Origin: Actinoplanes octamycinicus | GTDB lineage: Bacteria; Actinomycetota; Actinomycetes; Mycobacteriales; Micromonosporaceae | Reading direction: 5' to 3' | Length of the DNA stretch: 64,000 nucleotides | NCBI RefSeq assembly: GCF_014205225.1 | Contig: NZ_JACHNB010000001.1 | Location: forward strand, 8,599,501 to 8,663,500 | Shown: positions 1-10,298 of the stretch, piece after piece | How positions within the stretch are numbered: the first letter of the stretch is position 1 | Layout of the letters: every line of letters begins with the position of its first letter | Notes under the pieces: model-generated | The model's input: the letters and a program-made list of their open reading frames with translations, nothing else | The model's database searches: none | What the model was told of the DNA's origin: nothing | Translations under genes and position numbers: made by a program

Positions 1-136
1 TGACGGCGTTGAAGAGGTCGAGGGGATTGACGAAGCCGTTGCTGATGGATTCGTCCGGGTCGCCGGGTACGGCAAGGTGGTCAGTGGGGTCTTCCCATCC
101 GGGTACGGTCAACGCCTGATCGTTGTCGTCGTCCAC
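1..136 (-). CDS. N-terminal fragment of an unknown protein in a type VII secretion locus
   Basis: Only the first 45 codons are inside the window; the gene runs off the left edge. The GTG start at 136 is preceded by GGAAAGAG, a reasonable ribosome binding site. The visible part is acidic and rich in Asp, Pro and Asn, with no signal peptide and no recognisable domain. It starts 23 bp after the stop of the EspC-like gene and is probably co-transcribed with it. In such loci the gene after an EspC-like substrate is often a larger secreted effector or partner, but that is inference. The function cannot be named from this fragment. Confidence 0.6.
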   Translation of the reverse strand, partial: MDDDNDQALTVPGWEDPTDHLAVPGDPDESISNGFVNPLDLFNAV

Positions 137-159
137 GGGCTCTTTCCGTTCAGTGACTG

Positions 160-492
160 CTAATCGCGGGAAGGACTGGATCGGGGGACCTGCGGAAGCA
201 GCGCGTCAACCTGAGCTGCCGAGACCATGTCGGTGTTCTCGTAGGCCGAGGCTGACTGCTCCAGTGCGCCGCCGGATGATCCGAGAAGGGTGGAAAGCTT
301 GTCGAGCATCGCGTTCAGGTCAGCCACGTAGGTGTCGTGGTATCCGGCGAACTTCCCGATCAGACCCTGCTCGTGGACGCTCAGCGAACCGTACTGATGG
401 ACGTAGGCCCTGGCCTTCTGCGTAGCCTGCTGGAGTCCCCTCAGGTGGGTCGCGTAGATCCTCATCAGCCGAGGGTCGACATCGAGTTTCAT
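160..492 (-). CDS. EspC-like type VII secretion substrate
   Basis: A 110-residue, almost wholly helical protein without a signal peptide, in the size range of the ESX/type VII EspC family and WXG100-like proteins. It opens with MKLDVDPRL, typical of EspC-like proteins, and has a helix-turn-helix hairpin pattern. Y84-E-N-T-D88 near the C-terminus matches the YxxxD signal required for type VII export. No WXG motif is visible, so EspC-like is preferred over WXG100. The ATG at 492 overlaps the stop of the upstream membrane-protein gene by 4 bp (ATGA), so the two are translationally coupled. No secretion ATPase (EccC) is in the window, so the machine must be encoded elsewhere. Confidence 0.75.
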   Translation of the reverse strand: MKLDVDPRLMRIYATHLRGLQQATQKARAYVHQYGSLSVHEQGLIGKFAGYHDTYVADLNAMLDKLSTLLGSSGGALEQSASAYENTDMVSAAQVDALLPQVPRSSPSRD

Positions 493-815
493 GACCCGTT
501 GACCTCGATGACCGAGTAGGCCATGGCCACCAGAAGAACAAACGCGATCACGCTGTAGATCGCACAGCGCCGCCAGAGCGCGCTCAGTCTTTCCGGATCG
601 GACGTCCGGTGGAGTTTGACTCCCTCCGCCGCGGCCAGGACGAACGCGGCTGCCGGCACCAGCAAGAGGCCCCAGGTGATGGGGTTCGTCCCGATGCCGC
701 GCGCCAACCTCGCCGCGCCGCTGATCAAGAGCATCAGGTAGACGAAAGCGAGCAGGAAAGCCACTTTGCCGACCAACCGCTGCATCCTGATCGTTGACTC
801 TTCTGAAGTTTCCAC
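489..815 (-). CDS. small two-helix membrane protein of the type VII locus
   Basis: About 108 residues with three hydrophobic stretches: one near the N-terminus (VAFLLAFVYLMLLISG), one around GLLLVPAAAFVLAA, and one close to the C-terminus (YSVIAFVLLVAMAYSVI). I chose the GTG at 815 because GGAGGAA lies just upstream; an in-frame ATG at 785 and a longer ATG at 857 are alternatives. It is the first gene of a three-gene run with the EspC-like substrate and the truncated gene. No family is recognised. The linkage suggests a membrane partner or immunity-like role, which is inference only. Confidence 0.65.
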   Translation of the reverse strand: METSEESTIRMQRLVGKVAFLLAFVYLMLLISGAARLARGIGTNPITWGLLLVPAAAFVLAAAEGVKLHRTSDPERLSALWRRCAIYSVIAFVLLVAMAYSVIEVNGS

Positions 816-1068
816 ACTTCCTCCGGCGGATTCGAGCGGCCGCCGATGTCCTGGCATCCGGCAACCTCCCCGGCCGGCGATGCCATTGGCGCCCGTCGTT
901 GAGTAGTACCCGCGTCAGGCGGCTGGGGTTCAACCCGGGAATCCCGACCTCGGGCTCTGTCGGCAACAGGACATCATGCCCTGACCAGGCGAAGATCGTA
1001 GGACGTGATGGGGCGATCGGAAGCGCGCCGGGCCCCTTGCAGGGCGGTGCGCGGGACAGGATGTGGGG

Positions 1069-1746
1069 ATGACGAAGCTGACTGGGCGGGAGATTGCCGA
1101 GCGCGCGCCGCAGGGGTGGGTGCTGCTGCTCGGCGGGTTGCAGACCCGGCTGCGGACCGGGGGGTTCGCCAAGGGGCTGGAGCTGGTGAACGCGATCGGG
1201 GCGGTGGCGGAGCGGATGGACCATCATCCGGACCTCGATCTTCGGTACGGGTATGTGGACGTGCGGACCAGCAGCCATGACGTGGGGGCGGTGACCGGGC
1301 GGGATCTGCGGCTGGCGCAGGAGATCTCGGAGCTTGCCGAGAAGGCCGGGGTGACGCCGGAACGGGACGGGCTGGTTCGGCTGGAGCTGGCGCTGGACAC
1401 GCCGGACGCCGGGCGGGTGCGGCCGTTCTGGGCGGCGGTGCTCGCGTGGGGTTCCGGTGGCCGGGCCGCCGCGGCGGCCGGCGGGGATGACACGGACGGG
1501 GAGGACGTCCGGGACCCGGACGGGCAGTTGCCGTTGGTGTGGTTCCAGCGGTCCGGGAGTGAGGAGCCGCGGCAGCGGTGGCACCCGGATCTCTGGGTGG
1601 ATCCGAGTGAGGTGCAGCCGCGGATCGACGCGGCGGTCGCGGCCGGCGGGACGCTGGTCAGCGATGCGGCGGCGCCGAGCTTCTGGGTGCTCGCCGACCC
1701 CGAGGGCAACAAGGTGTGCCTCTGCACCTGGCAGGACCGCGGATAG
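1069..1746 (+). CDS. pterin-4a-carbinolamine dehydratase fused to a glyoxalase-like domain
   Basis: 225 residues. The N-terminal half has the pterin carbinolamine dehydratase signature: a catalytic His pair in ERMDHHPDL, then YVDVRTSSHDVGAVT and DLRLA. Such enzymes dehydrate 4a-hydroxytetrahydropterin and recycle the cofactor of aromatic amino acid hydroxylases. The C-terminal half (about residues 100-225) reads as a single glyoxalase/VOC-like domain (WFQRSG, HPDLWVD, FWVLADPEGNKVCLC). This fusion is known in actinobacteria. The VOC ligand set is not obvious, so that half may bind rather than catalyse. AGGA seven bases ahead supports ATG 1069; a GTG at 1063 is possible. A strong hairpin follows the stop. 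Confidence 0.85.
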   Translation: MTKLTGREIAERAPQGWVLLLGGLQTRLRTGGFAKGLELVNAIGAVAERMDHHPDLDLRYGYVDVRTSSHDVGAVTGRDLRLAQEISELAEKAGVTPERDGLVRLELALDTPDAGRVRPFWAAVLAWGSGGRAAAAAGGDDTDGEDVRDPDGQLPLVWFQRSGSEEPRQRWHPDLWVDPSEVQPRIDAAVAAGGTLVSDAAAPSFWVLADPEGNKVCLCTWQDRG

Positions 1747-1761
1747 CGGTGGACGGCAAGC

Positions 1762-1790
1762 GAGCCGGCACCTCGGGGAGGTGCCGGCTC
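1762..1790 (+). terminator. hairpin after the pterin dehydratase gene
   Basis: Perfect 13-bp inverted repeat, GAGCCGGCACCTC and its complement, around a GGG loop, 15 bp after the stop codon. No U-tract follows, as usual for GC-rich actinobacterial terminators. Confidence 0.75.
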
Positions 1791-1823
1791 GGCGGGAGTG
1801 AAAAGGGTTCCCGCGGGATTGCC

Positions 1824-1927
1824 GGCGTAGCGGGGCAGGTCGGAGGGCTGTCCCGCTACGCCTGGTTCGTGGCGCTGGAAGGGTTTGCGGCGAAGCGGGG
1901 CAGGTCGGAGGGCTGCCCCGCTTCGCC
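1824..1927. repeat. pair of sister hairpins with compensatory changes
   Basis: Two hairpins, 1824-1862 and 1889-1927, share a loop sequence (GGTCGGAGGGC) and a GGGGCA/TGYCCC stem. Their outer stems differ in a base-paired way: GTAGC with GCTAC in the first, GAAGC with GCTTC in the second. They lie between the convergent pterin dehydratase and aceB genes. They probably act as terminators for one or both strands, with selection for pairing rather than sequence. Confidence 0.7.
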
Positions 1928-1934
1928 TCGTCGA

Positions 1935-3560
<1,626 letters not shown>

Positions 3561-3592
3561 GATCAGATCTCCCTGCCCATCTTTCTACTGAC

Positions 3593-4879
<1,287 letters not shown>

Positions 4880-4906
4880 CGAAAATTCCCTTTCGTACCC
4901 TGTCGC

Positions 4907-4926
4907 GTTCTTCCTCGTGGAAGAAC
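4907..4926. promoter_or_regulatory. inverted repeat in the aceA-ramB divergent promoter region
   Basis: GTTCTTCC-TCGT-GGAAGAAC is a perfect 8-bp inverted repeat just upstream of aceA. It could bind RamB or another regulator, or form a hairpin in the aceA leader. The classic corynebacterial RamB site (around TTTGCAAA) is not seen in this spacer. Confidence 0.45.
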
Positions 4927-4998
4927 TTCACTCTCAGGGATCCCACCAGCCCCTTAAAAGGCCTTCCGTAAGAGAAGAAGTGAAAAATTTCTGATAAG

Positions 4999-6465
4999 TT
5001 GAAACACGTGACCGCTTCATCTTCAGACTCTGTCGATCTCGTGACGCTCGGACAGCGCTTGCGGCATTTGCGCCGCTCGAAAGGCATGACGCTGGACCAG
5101 CTCAGCGCGGCGGTCGGCCGGGCCCCCTCGCAGCTGTCGCTGATCGAGAACGGGAAACGGGAGCCCAAGCTCTCCGTGCTGCAGGGCATCGCGGCGGCGC
5201 TCGGCGTGCCCATGCAGGACCTGCTGCGGGCCGAGGCGCCCAGCCGGCGCGCCGGGCTGGAGATCGAGCTCGCGCACTTTCAGAAGAACCCGGCATATTC
5301 TGCTCTGGGCCTGCCCGTGGTGAAAGGTGGCCGCAGGCTCCCGCCGGACGCCCTGGAGTCGCTGATCGGGCTACACCGCGAACTCAACCGGCTGCTCACC
5401 GAGCAGAGCGCCACCCCGGAGGTGGCCCGTCGCGCCAACGCGCAGCTGCGCGCTGACATGCGCAAACGCAACAACTACTTCGCCGAGATCGAGGCCGCGG
5501 CCAACAAGATCCTGCTTTCGGTACGGCACACCACCGGCCCGCTCTCGCAGCGCGGCATCCTGGACGTGGCGGCGCAGGTCGGGTTCACCCTGCACTACGT
5601 GAACGACCTGCCCAGCTCGACGCGGTCGGTGACCGACCTGAAGAATCGCCGAATTTATCTCCCGCAGGTGGCCAGCGGGAAGGGCCACGACCCGCGGGGC
5701 GTGGTGCTGCAGACGCTCGGGCACTTCGTCCTCGGGCACAACGACCCGGCCGACTACGGCGACTTCCTGCGCCAGCGGGTCGAGGTCAACTACTTCGCGG
5801 CGGCGCTGCTGATGCCGGAGAAGTTCGCGGTCGACTTCCTGTCCGAGGCGAAAGCCGACCGGGCCCTGGCGATCGACGACTTCCGGGACGCGTTCGGGGT
5901 GTCCTACGAGACCGCGGCGCACCGGTTCACCAACCTGGCGACCCATCACTTCGGGATCCCGGTGCACTTCGCCCGGGTGCACGAGAGCGGGATCGTCTAC
6001 AAGGCGTACGAGAACGACAACGTGCGCTTCCCGTCCGACGTGACCGGGGCGATCGAGGGGCAGCCGGTCTGCCGCAAGTGGGCGTCCCGGACGGTGTTCG
6101 AGGCGGAGGACCCGTACTCGTCGTTCTACCAGTTCACCGACACCACGGCCGGGACGTACTGGTGCACGGTGCACGTGGAGTCGACCCGGTCCGGGGAGTT
6201 CTCGGTGACCGTCGGGACCCCGTACGAGCACGCGCGCTGGTTCCGGGGCGGGGACGTGTCCGGGCGTACCGTCTCGACCTGCCCCGATCCGGACTGCTGC
6301 CGCCGCCCGCCGGCGCAGCTGGTGGAGAACTGGGCCGGCAACGCGTGGCCGAGCGCCCGGGTGCACTCGCACCTGCTGGCAGCGCTGCCGCCGGGCACCT
6401 TCCCGGGCGTCGACAACCGGGACGTCTACGACTTCCTGGAGCGCCGCGACCACGGGGCCTCGTAA
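4999..6465 (+). CDS. ramB: RamB-family transcriptional regulator of acetate/glyoxylate metabolism
   Basis: 488 residues with the RamB/ScfR layout. An XRE-type helix-turn-helix (about 16-73, LRRSKGMTLDQLSAAVGRAP) is followed by a middle IrrE/ImmA-like peptidase domain and a C-terminal Cys-rich short-chain fatty-acid regulator domain (CPDPDCCRRPP). In the middle domain the expected HExxH is QTLGHFVLGH, which lacks the catalytic Glu, so it is probably a sensor rather than a protease. RamB proteins repress aceA/aceB-type genes and respond to carbon source. Divergent placement next to aceA-aceB supports that role. The start is uncertain: TTG 4999 has only a weak ribosome site, and GTG 5008 or GTG 5041 are possible. 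Confidence 0.88.
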   Translation: MKHVTASSSDSVDLVTLGQRLRHLRRSKGMTLDQLSAAVGRAPSQLSLIENGKREPKLSVLQGIAAALGVPMQDLLRAEAPSRRAGLEIELAHFQKNPAYSALGLPVVKGGRRLPPDALESLIGLHRELNRLLTEQSATPEVARRANAQLRADMRKRNNYFAEIEAAANKILLSVRHTTGPLSQRGILDVAAQVGFTLHYVNDLPSSTRSVTDLKNRRIYLPQVASGKGHDPRGVVLQTLGHFVLGHNDPADYGDFLRQRVEVNYFAAALLMPEKFAVDFLSEAKADRALAIDDFRDAFGVSYETAAHRFTNLATHHFGIPVHFARVHESGIVYKAYENDNVRFPSDVTGAIEGQPVCRKWASRTVFEAEDPYSSFYQFTDTTAGTYWCTVHVESTRSGEFSVTVGTPYEHARWFRGGDVSGRTVSTCPDPDCCRRPPAQLVENWAGNAWPSARVHSHLLAALPPGTFPGVDNRDVYDFLERRDHGAS

Positions 6466-6606
6466 AGTTCGCCGAGTGCCGGGCGCGACTACGTGACCGA
6501 GCCGTTCCCACCCGTCCCCGCGCCGGAACGCCCGGCGTGACTCACCGGTCCGGCCAGTGGATTCCACCGGATCGCGGGTGCAGGTGATAGGCCCGAATTG
6601 GGCAGA

Positions 6607-7731
6607 ATGCCGGGGATGCAGACGACCATGTGGGCCCGCGGAACCGTGATCCTCGCCGGGTCGCTGATCCTCGGGCTGGCGGCGTGGGGGCGGCCGCCGT
6701 TCCCCTACTGCGGGACGCTCACCATGGCGGCGCTCACGGCGTACGCCATCCGGCATGCGACCTGGACCGGGCCGCGTCGCTGGACCATCGCGGGGTTGTT
6801 CCTGCTCACCCTGTCCGCGGCGCTGACCGACGCGGACCCCGGCGGCGCCGGATGGCCGACCGCCACCCTCGCCGGCGACGGCTTGATCGCCCTGCTCAAC
6901 CAGTGGGCACTGGCGGCCGGCGGCCTCTTCCTGGCCGGCGGCTTGCTGCTGGGTGCGGCGCAGCACCCCGGCCCGGCATCCGAGCGACACGACCCGCAGC
7001 CCCGACCACCATCCGAGCAGCCCCAGCCACACGTCCGGCTCCGGCGGCGCAAGCGGCTCCTGATCCCAGCGATCGCCTTCGCAGCGGCCGTGCTGACGAC
7101 GACCTGGTGGCTGGCGGGCCTGGGCCGGCCTCCCGGCACCGCGACGCTGACCACCCTCCGGCTGTGGGCCCTGATGCCGATCGCACTCGCCCTCATCCTC
7201 ACCGCGCTGGCGGCGTTGACCGGCACCCGGGCAACCAGGCCTGCCACTCTGGGCCTGCTGCCACTGGCCGGCTTGCTGGTCGGCGCGCTGGGCGCCACCG
7301 CCGGCAACCCGGCGCTCAACGAACGTGTCCATCCTGTCGCGATCCGCGAAATCTACGAGCCGTCCAGCACGACTCTCTACCTCGGGACGGCGACGACAGC
7401 CCTCCCCGACTACTCGCCCTGTTCCATCCATGTCGCTTGCGGCTACGCCGTGGGCGGAGCGACAGGCGCCGCCGAGTTCGGCGCGTGGAGCGACCCCGAG
7501 TCCGGCGCGTGGAGTGACGCCGAGATCGGCGCATGGAGCGACGCCGAGGTCGGCACTTCGAGTGACGTCGAGGTCGCAGCGTCGAGGAACGCCCCGGCGA
7601 CACCCTGGGACCCATGGAACGCCGAGATCGACCCGCACCGTGCCGCCCTCGCCGCCTGGGCCGCGCTGCTCCTCCTCGGCCTCATCGCGATGATCACCAC
7701 AGTGCCCCCAGCACGTGAGACAACCCTGTGA
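6607..7731 (+). CDS. polytopic membrane protein with a repeated acidic loop
   Basis: 374 residues with about eight hydrophobic segments: three near the N-terminus, one around LAAGGLFLAGGLLLGAA, three in the middle and one at the C-terminus. Between the last two is a hydrophilic loop built of five 8-residue units of the form GAWSDAE(I/V), decaying along the array. No family is recognised. The ATG at 6607 was chosen over a TTG at 6598 and ATGs at 6616 and 6628; none has a strong ribosome site. It lies between ramB and the sulfatase on the same strand with separate spacers, so an operon is not evident. Confidence 0.6.
   Translation: MPGMQTTMWARGTVILAGSLILGLAAWGRPPFPYCGTLTMAALTAYAIRHATWTGPRRWTIAGLFLLTLSAALTDADPGGAGWPTATLAGDGLIALLNQWALAAGGLFLAGGLLLGAAQHPGPASERHDPQPRPPSEQPQPHVRLRRRKRLLIPAIAFAAAVLTTTWWLAGLGRPPGTATLTTLRLWALMPIALALILTALAALTGTRATRPATLGLLPLAGLLVGALGATAGNPALNERVHPVAIREIYEPSSTTLYLGTATTALPDYSPCSIHVACGYAVGGATGAAEFGAWSDPESGAWSDAEIGAWSDAEVGTSSDVEVAASRNAPATPWDPWNAEIDPHRAALAAWAALLLLGLIAMITTVPPARETTL
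7474..7593 (+). repeat. five 24-bp in-frame tandem units inside the membrane protein
   Basis: Units begin at 7474, 7498, 7522, 7546 and 7570. Each starts GAG and encodes E-x-G-A-W-S-D-A or a degraded version. The first three are nearly identical; the last two have drifted. The period is a multiple of three, so copy-number change would keep the frame. Confidence 0.85.
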
Positions 7732-7788
7732 ACCCATCTTTCCTATAGGTAATGTCGGCGCGGCACCGACGGATCCATAGGAGATGAT

Positions 7789-9186
7789 GTGACGAACCGT
7801 GGCACCACCCGGCGCGGCGTCTTCGGCGCCCTGGCCGGCGCCGCCGCCGCGACCACGCTGCCGGCCGAGGCGGAGGCCGCCGAGCGCCCGTTCCAGGCCG
7901 CGCCGGCCGGGCACGGGAAGCCGGCGAAGCGCCCGAACATCCTGTTCATCCTGGCCGACGACCTCGGCTGGGCCGACCTGAGCAGTTACGGCGCGGTCGA
8001 CATCAAGACTCCGCACCTGGACCGTCTGGCCCGCGCCGGGGTCCGGTTCACCCAGGCCTACTCGGCCGGCGCGGTCTGCTCGCCGACCCGGGTCTCGCTC
8101 TACACCGGCCGGTACCCGGGCCGGATCCCGGGCGGCCTGCCGGAGCCGATCGGCGCGGCCAACGCCACCGACGGCATCCCGGCCGGCCATCCGACGCTCG
8201 CCTCGCTGCTGAAGAAGTCCGGTTACGCGACCGCCCTGATCGGCAAGTGGCACGGCGGCTTCCTGCCGCACTTCGGCCCGTTGAAGTCGGGCTGGGACGA
8301 GTTCTACGGCAACTATTCGGGCGGCCTCGACTACTACTCGAAGTACAGCCACACCGGGCAGTACGACCTGTACGAGGGCGAGACCCCGGTCCAGGACGAC
8401 CGCTACTACACCGACATCCTGGCCGAGCGGGCCGAGGCGTTCGTCCGGCGTGAGCACACCGCGCCGTGGCTGCTGAACCTGAACTTCACCAGCCCGCACT
8501 GGCCGTGGGAGGCGCCCGGCGACCGCGCGGTCAGCGCCGAGATCACCGCGAAGATCAAGGCCGGCAACCTGCAGGCGATCTTCCACAATGACGGCGGGTC
8601 GCTGGACACCTACCGGAAGATGGTGGAGAACCTGGACACCCGGATCGGCCAGGTGCTCACCGCGCTGCGCCAGACCGGCCAGGAGGAGAACACCCTGGTG
8701 GTCTTCGCCAGCGACAACGGCGGCGAGCGGTTCTCGTACCAGTGGCCGCTCACCGGCAACAAGGCCGGCCTGAACGAGGGCGGCATCCGGGTGCCGACGA
8801 TCGTCCGCTGGCCGGCCCGGATCCGCGGGCACCAGGTCAGCCACCAGCCGGTGATCACGCCGGACTGGACCGCGACGCTGCTGGAGATCGCCGGCGTCGC
8901 GCCGGACCCGGCGTACCCGCTGGACGGCACCAGCCTCGCCGGTTACCTGCTGCGCGGCGCGGACGCCCCGGAGCACGACCTGTTCTGGCGGACCCGGGCG
9001 TCCCGCGCGCTGCGCCGCGGCAAGTGGAAGTACCTGCGGTCCACCGCGACCGGTGCGGACCTGCTCTACGACCTGGAGGCCGACCCGCGCGAGCAGGCCA
9101 ACCTGGCCGCCAGGCAGCCCGCGCTGGTCGCCGAGCTGCGAGCCGCGTGGGAGCAGCTCAACGCGACCCAGCTGCCCTACGGCTAG
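7789..9186 (+). CDS. Tat-exported type I sulfatase
   Basis: 465 residues. A twin-arginine signal (RR at 8-9, then an Ala-rich hydrophobic core) suggests folded export. The sulfatase fold begins at RPNILFILADDLGWADL (48-64), whose paired Asp residues bind the active-site calcium. C97-S-P-T-R101 is the C-x-P-x-R motif in which Cys is converted to formylglycine. A second metal site lies in VVFASDNGGER. The family hydrolyses sulfate esters; the substrate cannot be told, with arylsulfatase or sulfated polysaccharide likely. GTG 7789 has AGGAGA six bases ahead. No formylglycine-generating enzyme gene is nearby. The stop codon lies inside a long terminator stem. Confidence 0.92.
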   Translation: MTNRGTTRRGVFGALAGAAAATTLPAEAEAAERPFQAAPAGHGKPAKRPNILFILADDLGWADLSSYGAVDIKTPHLDRLARAGVRFTQAYSAGAVCSPTRVSLYTGRYPGRIPGGLPEPIGAANATDGIPAGHPTLASLLKKSGYATALIGKWHGGFLPHFGPLKSGWDEFYGNYSGGLDYYSKYSHTGQYDLYEGETPVQDDRYYTDILAERAEAFVRREHTAPWLLNLNFTSPHWPWEAPGDRAVSAEITAKIKAGNLQAIFHNDGGSLDTYRKMVENLDTRIGQVLTALRQTGQEENTLVVFASDNGGERFSYQWPLTGNKAGLNEGGIRVPTIVRWPARIRGHQVSHQPVITPDWTATLLEIAGVAPDPAYPLDGTSLAGYLLRGADAPEHDLFWRTRASRALRRGKWKYLRSTATGADLLYDLEADPREQANLAARQPALVAELRAAWEQLNATQLPYG

Positions 9187-9241
9187 GGTCTGTCCTGCCG
9201 ATCAAGCGAGGGCGAGGCGTGACCGGCAGGACAGACCCTAG
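9183..9241. terminator. bidirectional terminator containing both flanking stop codons
   Basis: Perfect 18-bp inverted repeat (9183-9200 with 9224-9241), arms CTAGGGTCTGTCCTGCCG and complement, loop 23 nt. The TAG of the sulfatase and the TAG of the convergent RidA gene both lie at the outer ends of the stem, so one element serves both transcripts. Confidence 0.85.
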
Positions 9242-9618
9242 ATCGCGGCGACCGCTTCGACCTCGATGAGGAACTCCGGGCGGAACAGACCGGCCACCCG
9301 GATCAGGGTGCTGGTCGGCGGGGCGGCGACGTTCACGAACTCGTCCCGCACCGCCCGGACCACCGGCAGCTCGTCGGTGTCCACCACGTAGAAGGTCAGT
9401 TTCACCACGTCCGCCCAGGCCGCGCCGGCCTGGGCGAGCGCGGCCCCCAGGTTGCGGAACACCTGGCGGGTCTGCGCCTCCCAGCCGTCCGGCACGGCGC
9501 CGTCCGGCCCGGCGGCCACCTGACCGGAGGTCCAGATCAGGCGGCTGCCCTCGTGGATGGTCACGACGTTGCTGTACCCGTTCGGCGTCGGCTCGCCGGG
9601 GAAGTCGAAGGGGACCAT
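9238..9618 (-). CDS. RidA/YjgF-family enamine-imine deaminase
   Basis: 126 residues, typical RidA length. Family features are GYSNVVTIHEGSRLIWTSGQ near the N-terminus, the pattern TRQVFRNLGAALAQAGA, and the C-terminal STLIRVAGL...IEVEAVA, whose Arg contacts the substrate carboxylate in active members. RidA hydrolyses reactive 2-aminoacrylate-type enamines from PLP enzymes; some relatives act on other small ligands. The start overlaps the 3' end of the upstream PAP2 gene by 58 bp, so both are probably on one transcript. AGTGGG precedes the ATG. Confidence 0.9.
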   Translation of the reverse strand: MVPFDFPGEPTPNGYSNVVTIHEGSRLIWTSGQVAAGPDGAVPDGWEAQTRQVFRNLGAALAQAGAAWADVVKLTFYVVDTDELPVVRAVRDEFVNVAAPPTSTLIRVAGLFRPEFLIEVEAVAAI

Positions 9619-10289
9619 GAACCCACTTTAGTGATCTTCCACGGCACGTGGGGGTCCAGAACGCCGCGGGCCATCACGAACAGGCACAGCGAGGCGTTCA
9701 CAAAGGACGACAGCACGTCGCTCGGGTGGTGCATGCCCCGGTACATCCGGGCGGTGGCCACCGCGAGCGGCACCAGCACGAGCCCCCAGCAGAGCGCTTT
9801 GAGCCAGGCCGGCCGGGCCAGCACGGCGAAGACGATCGCCAGTCCGACGTAGAGCGCGAACGCCGCCGAGGTGTGCCCTGACGGGAAGCTGGACGTCGGC
9901 GGCGACGGGTCGAGCCGGTGCACGTCCGGCCGCGGCCGGTCGATCGCCAGGGTGGTGAAGAAGAAGACCACGGCCTGCGCGGTCACCGCGAGGCACAGGA
10001 AGATCGCCTCGCGCCAGCGGTGCAGGGTGAGCCGCAGGATCAGGGCGAGGACCGCGGTCACCGCGATGATCGACGAGGTGTTCCCCACCGCGCTGAAGAA
10101 TCCGGAGACCTCGGTACGGTCCGGGGTGCGCGCGTCCTCGAACGCCCGGTTCACCCCGTCCTCCACAGTGAACGGCCAGGTGTGCTCGAGCACGTGGGTG
10201 AGCAGCAGCCCCATCCCGATCAGCAGCAGCAGGATCGCCGCGACCGGCAGTATCACTCGTTTGAACGCCTGAACAACGAATGTGGACAC
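9561..10289 (-). CDS. PAP2-family membrane phosphatase with altered first motif
   Basis: 242 residues with five or six hydrophobic segments. PAP2 motif 2 (SFPSGHTS) and motif 3 (R-x5-H-x3-D in ARMYRGMHHPSDV) are intact. In motif 1 the Lys of K-x6-RP is not seen: the sequence reads TTLAIDRPRP. Family members dephosphorylate lipid phosphates such as phosphatidate or undecaprenyl diphosphate at the membrane. Loss of Lys may reduce activity or change specificity. The last 19 codons run into the RidA gene in another frame and encode a Ser/Thr/Arg-rich tail outside the conserved domain. It is 9 bp from the next upstream PAP2 gene, suggesting an operon. Confidence 0.85.
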   Translation of the reverse strand: MSTFVVQAFKRVILPVAAILLLLIGMGLLLTHVLEHTWPFTVEDGVNRAFEDARTPDRTEVSGFFSAVGNTSSIIAVTAVLALILRLTLHRWREAIFLCLAVTAQAVVFFFTTLAIDRPRPDVHRLDPSPPTSSFPSGHTSAAFALYVGLAIVFAVLARPAWLKALCWGLVLVPLAVATARMYRGMHHPSDVLSSFVNASLCLFVMARGVLDPHVPWKITKVGSWSPSTSPASRRRTGTATS

Positions 10290-10298
10290 GGCGCCCTT

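Noticed and set aside
5371..8976. 1201-codon open frame on the minus strand
   Set aside because: It is antisense to ramB, the membrane protein and the sulfatase, which all have clear domains. Its composition is Arg/Gly/Pro-rich without any motif.
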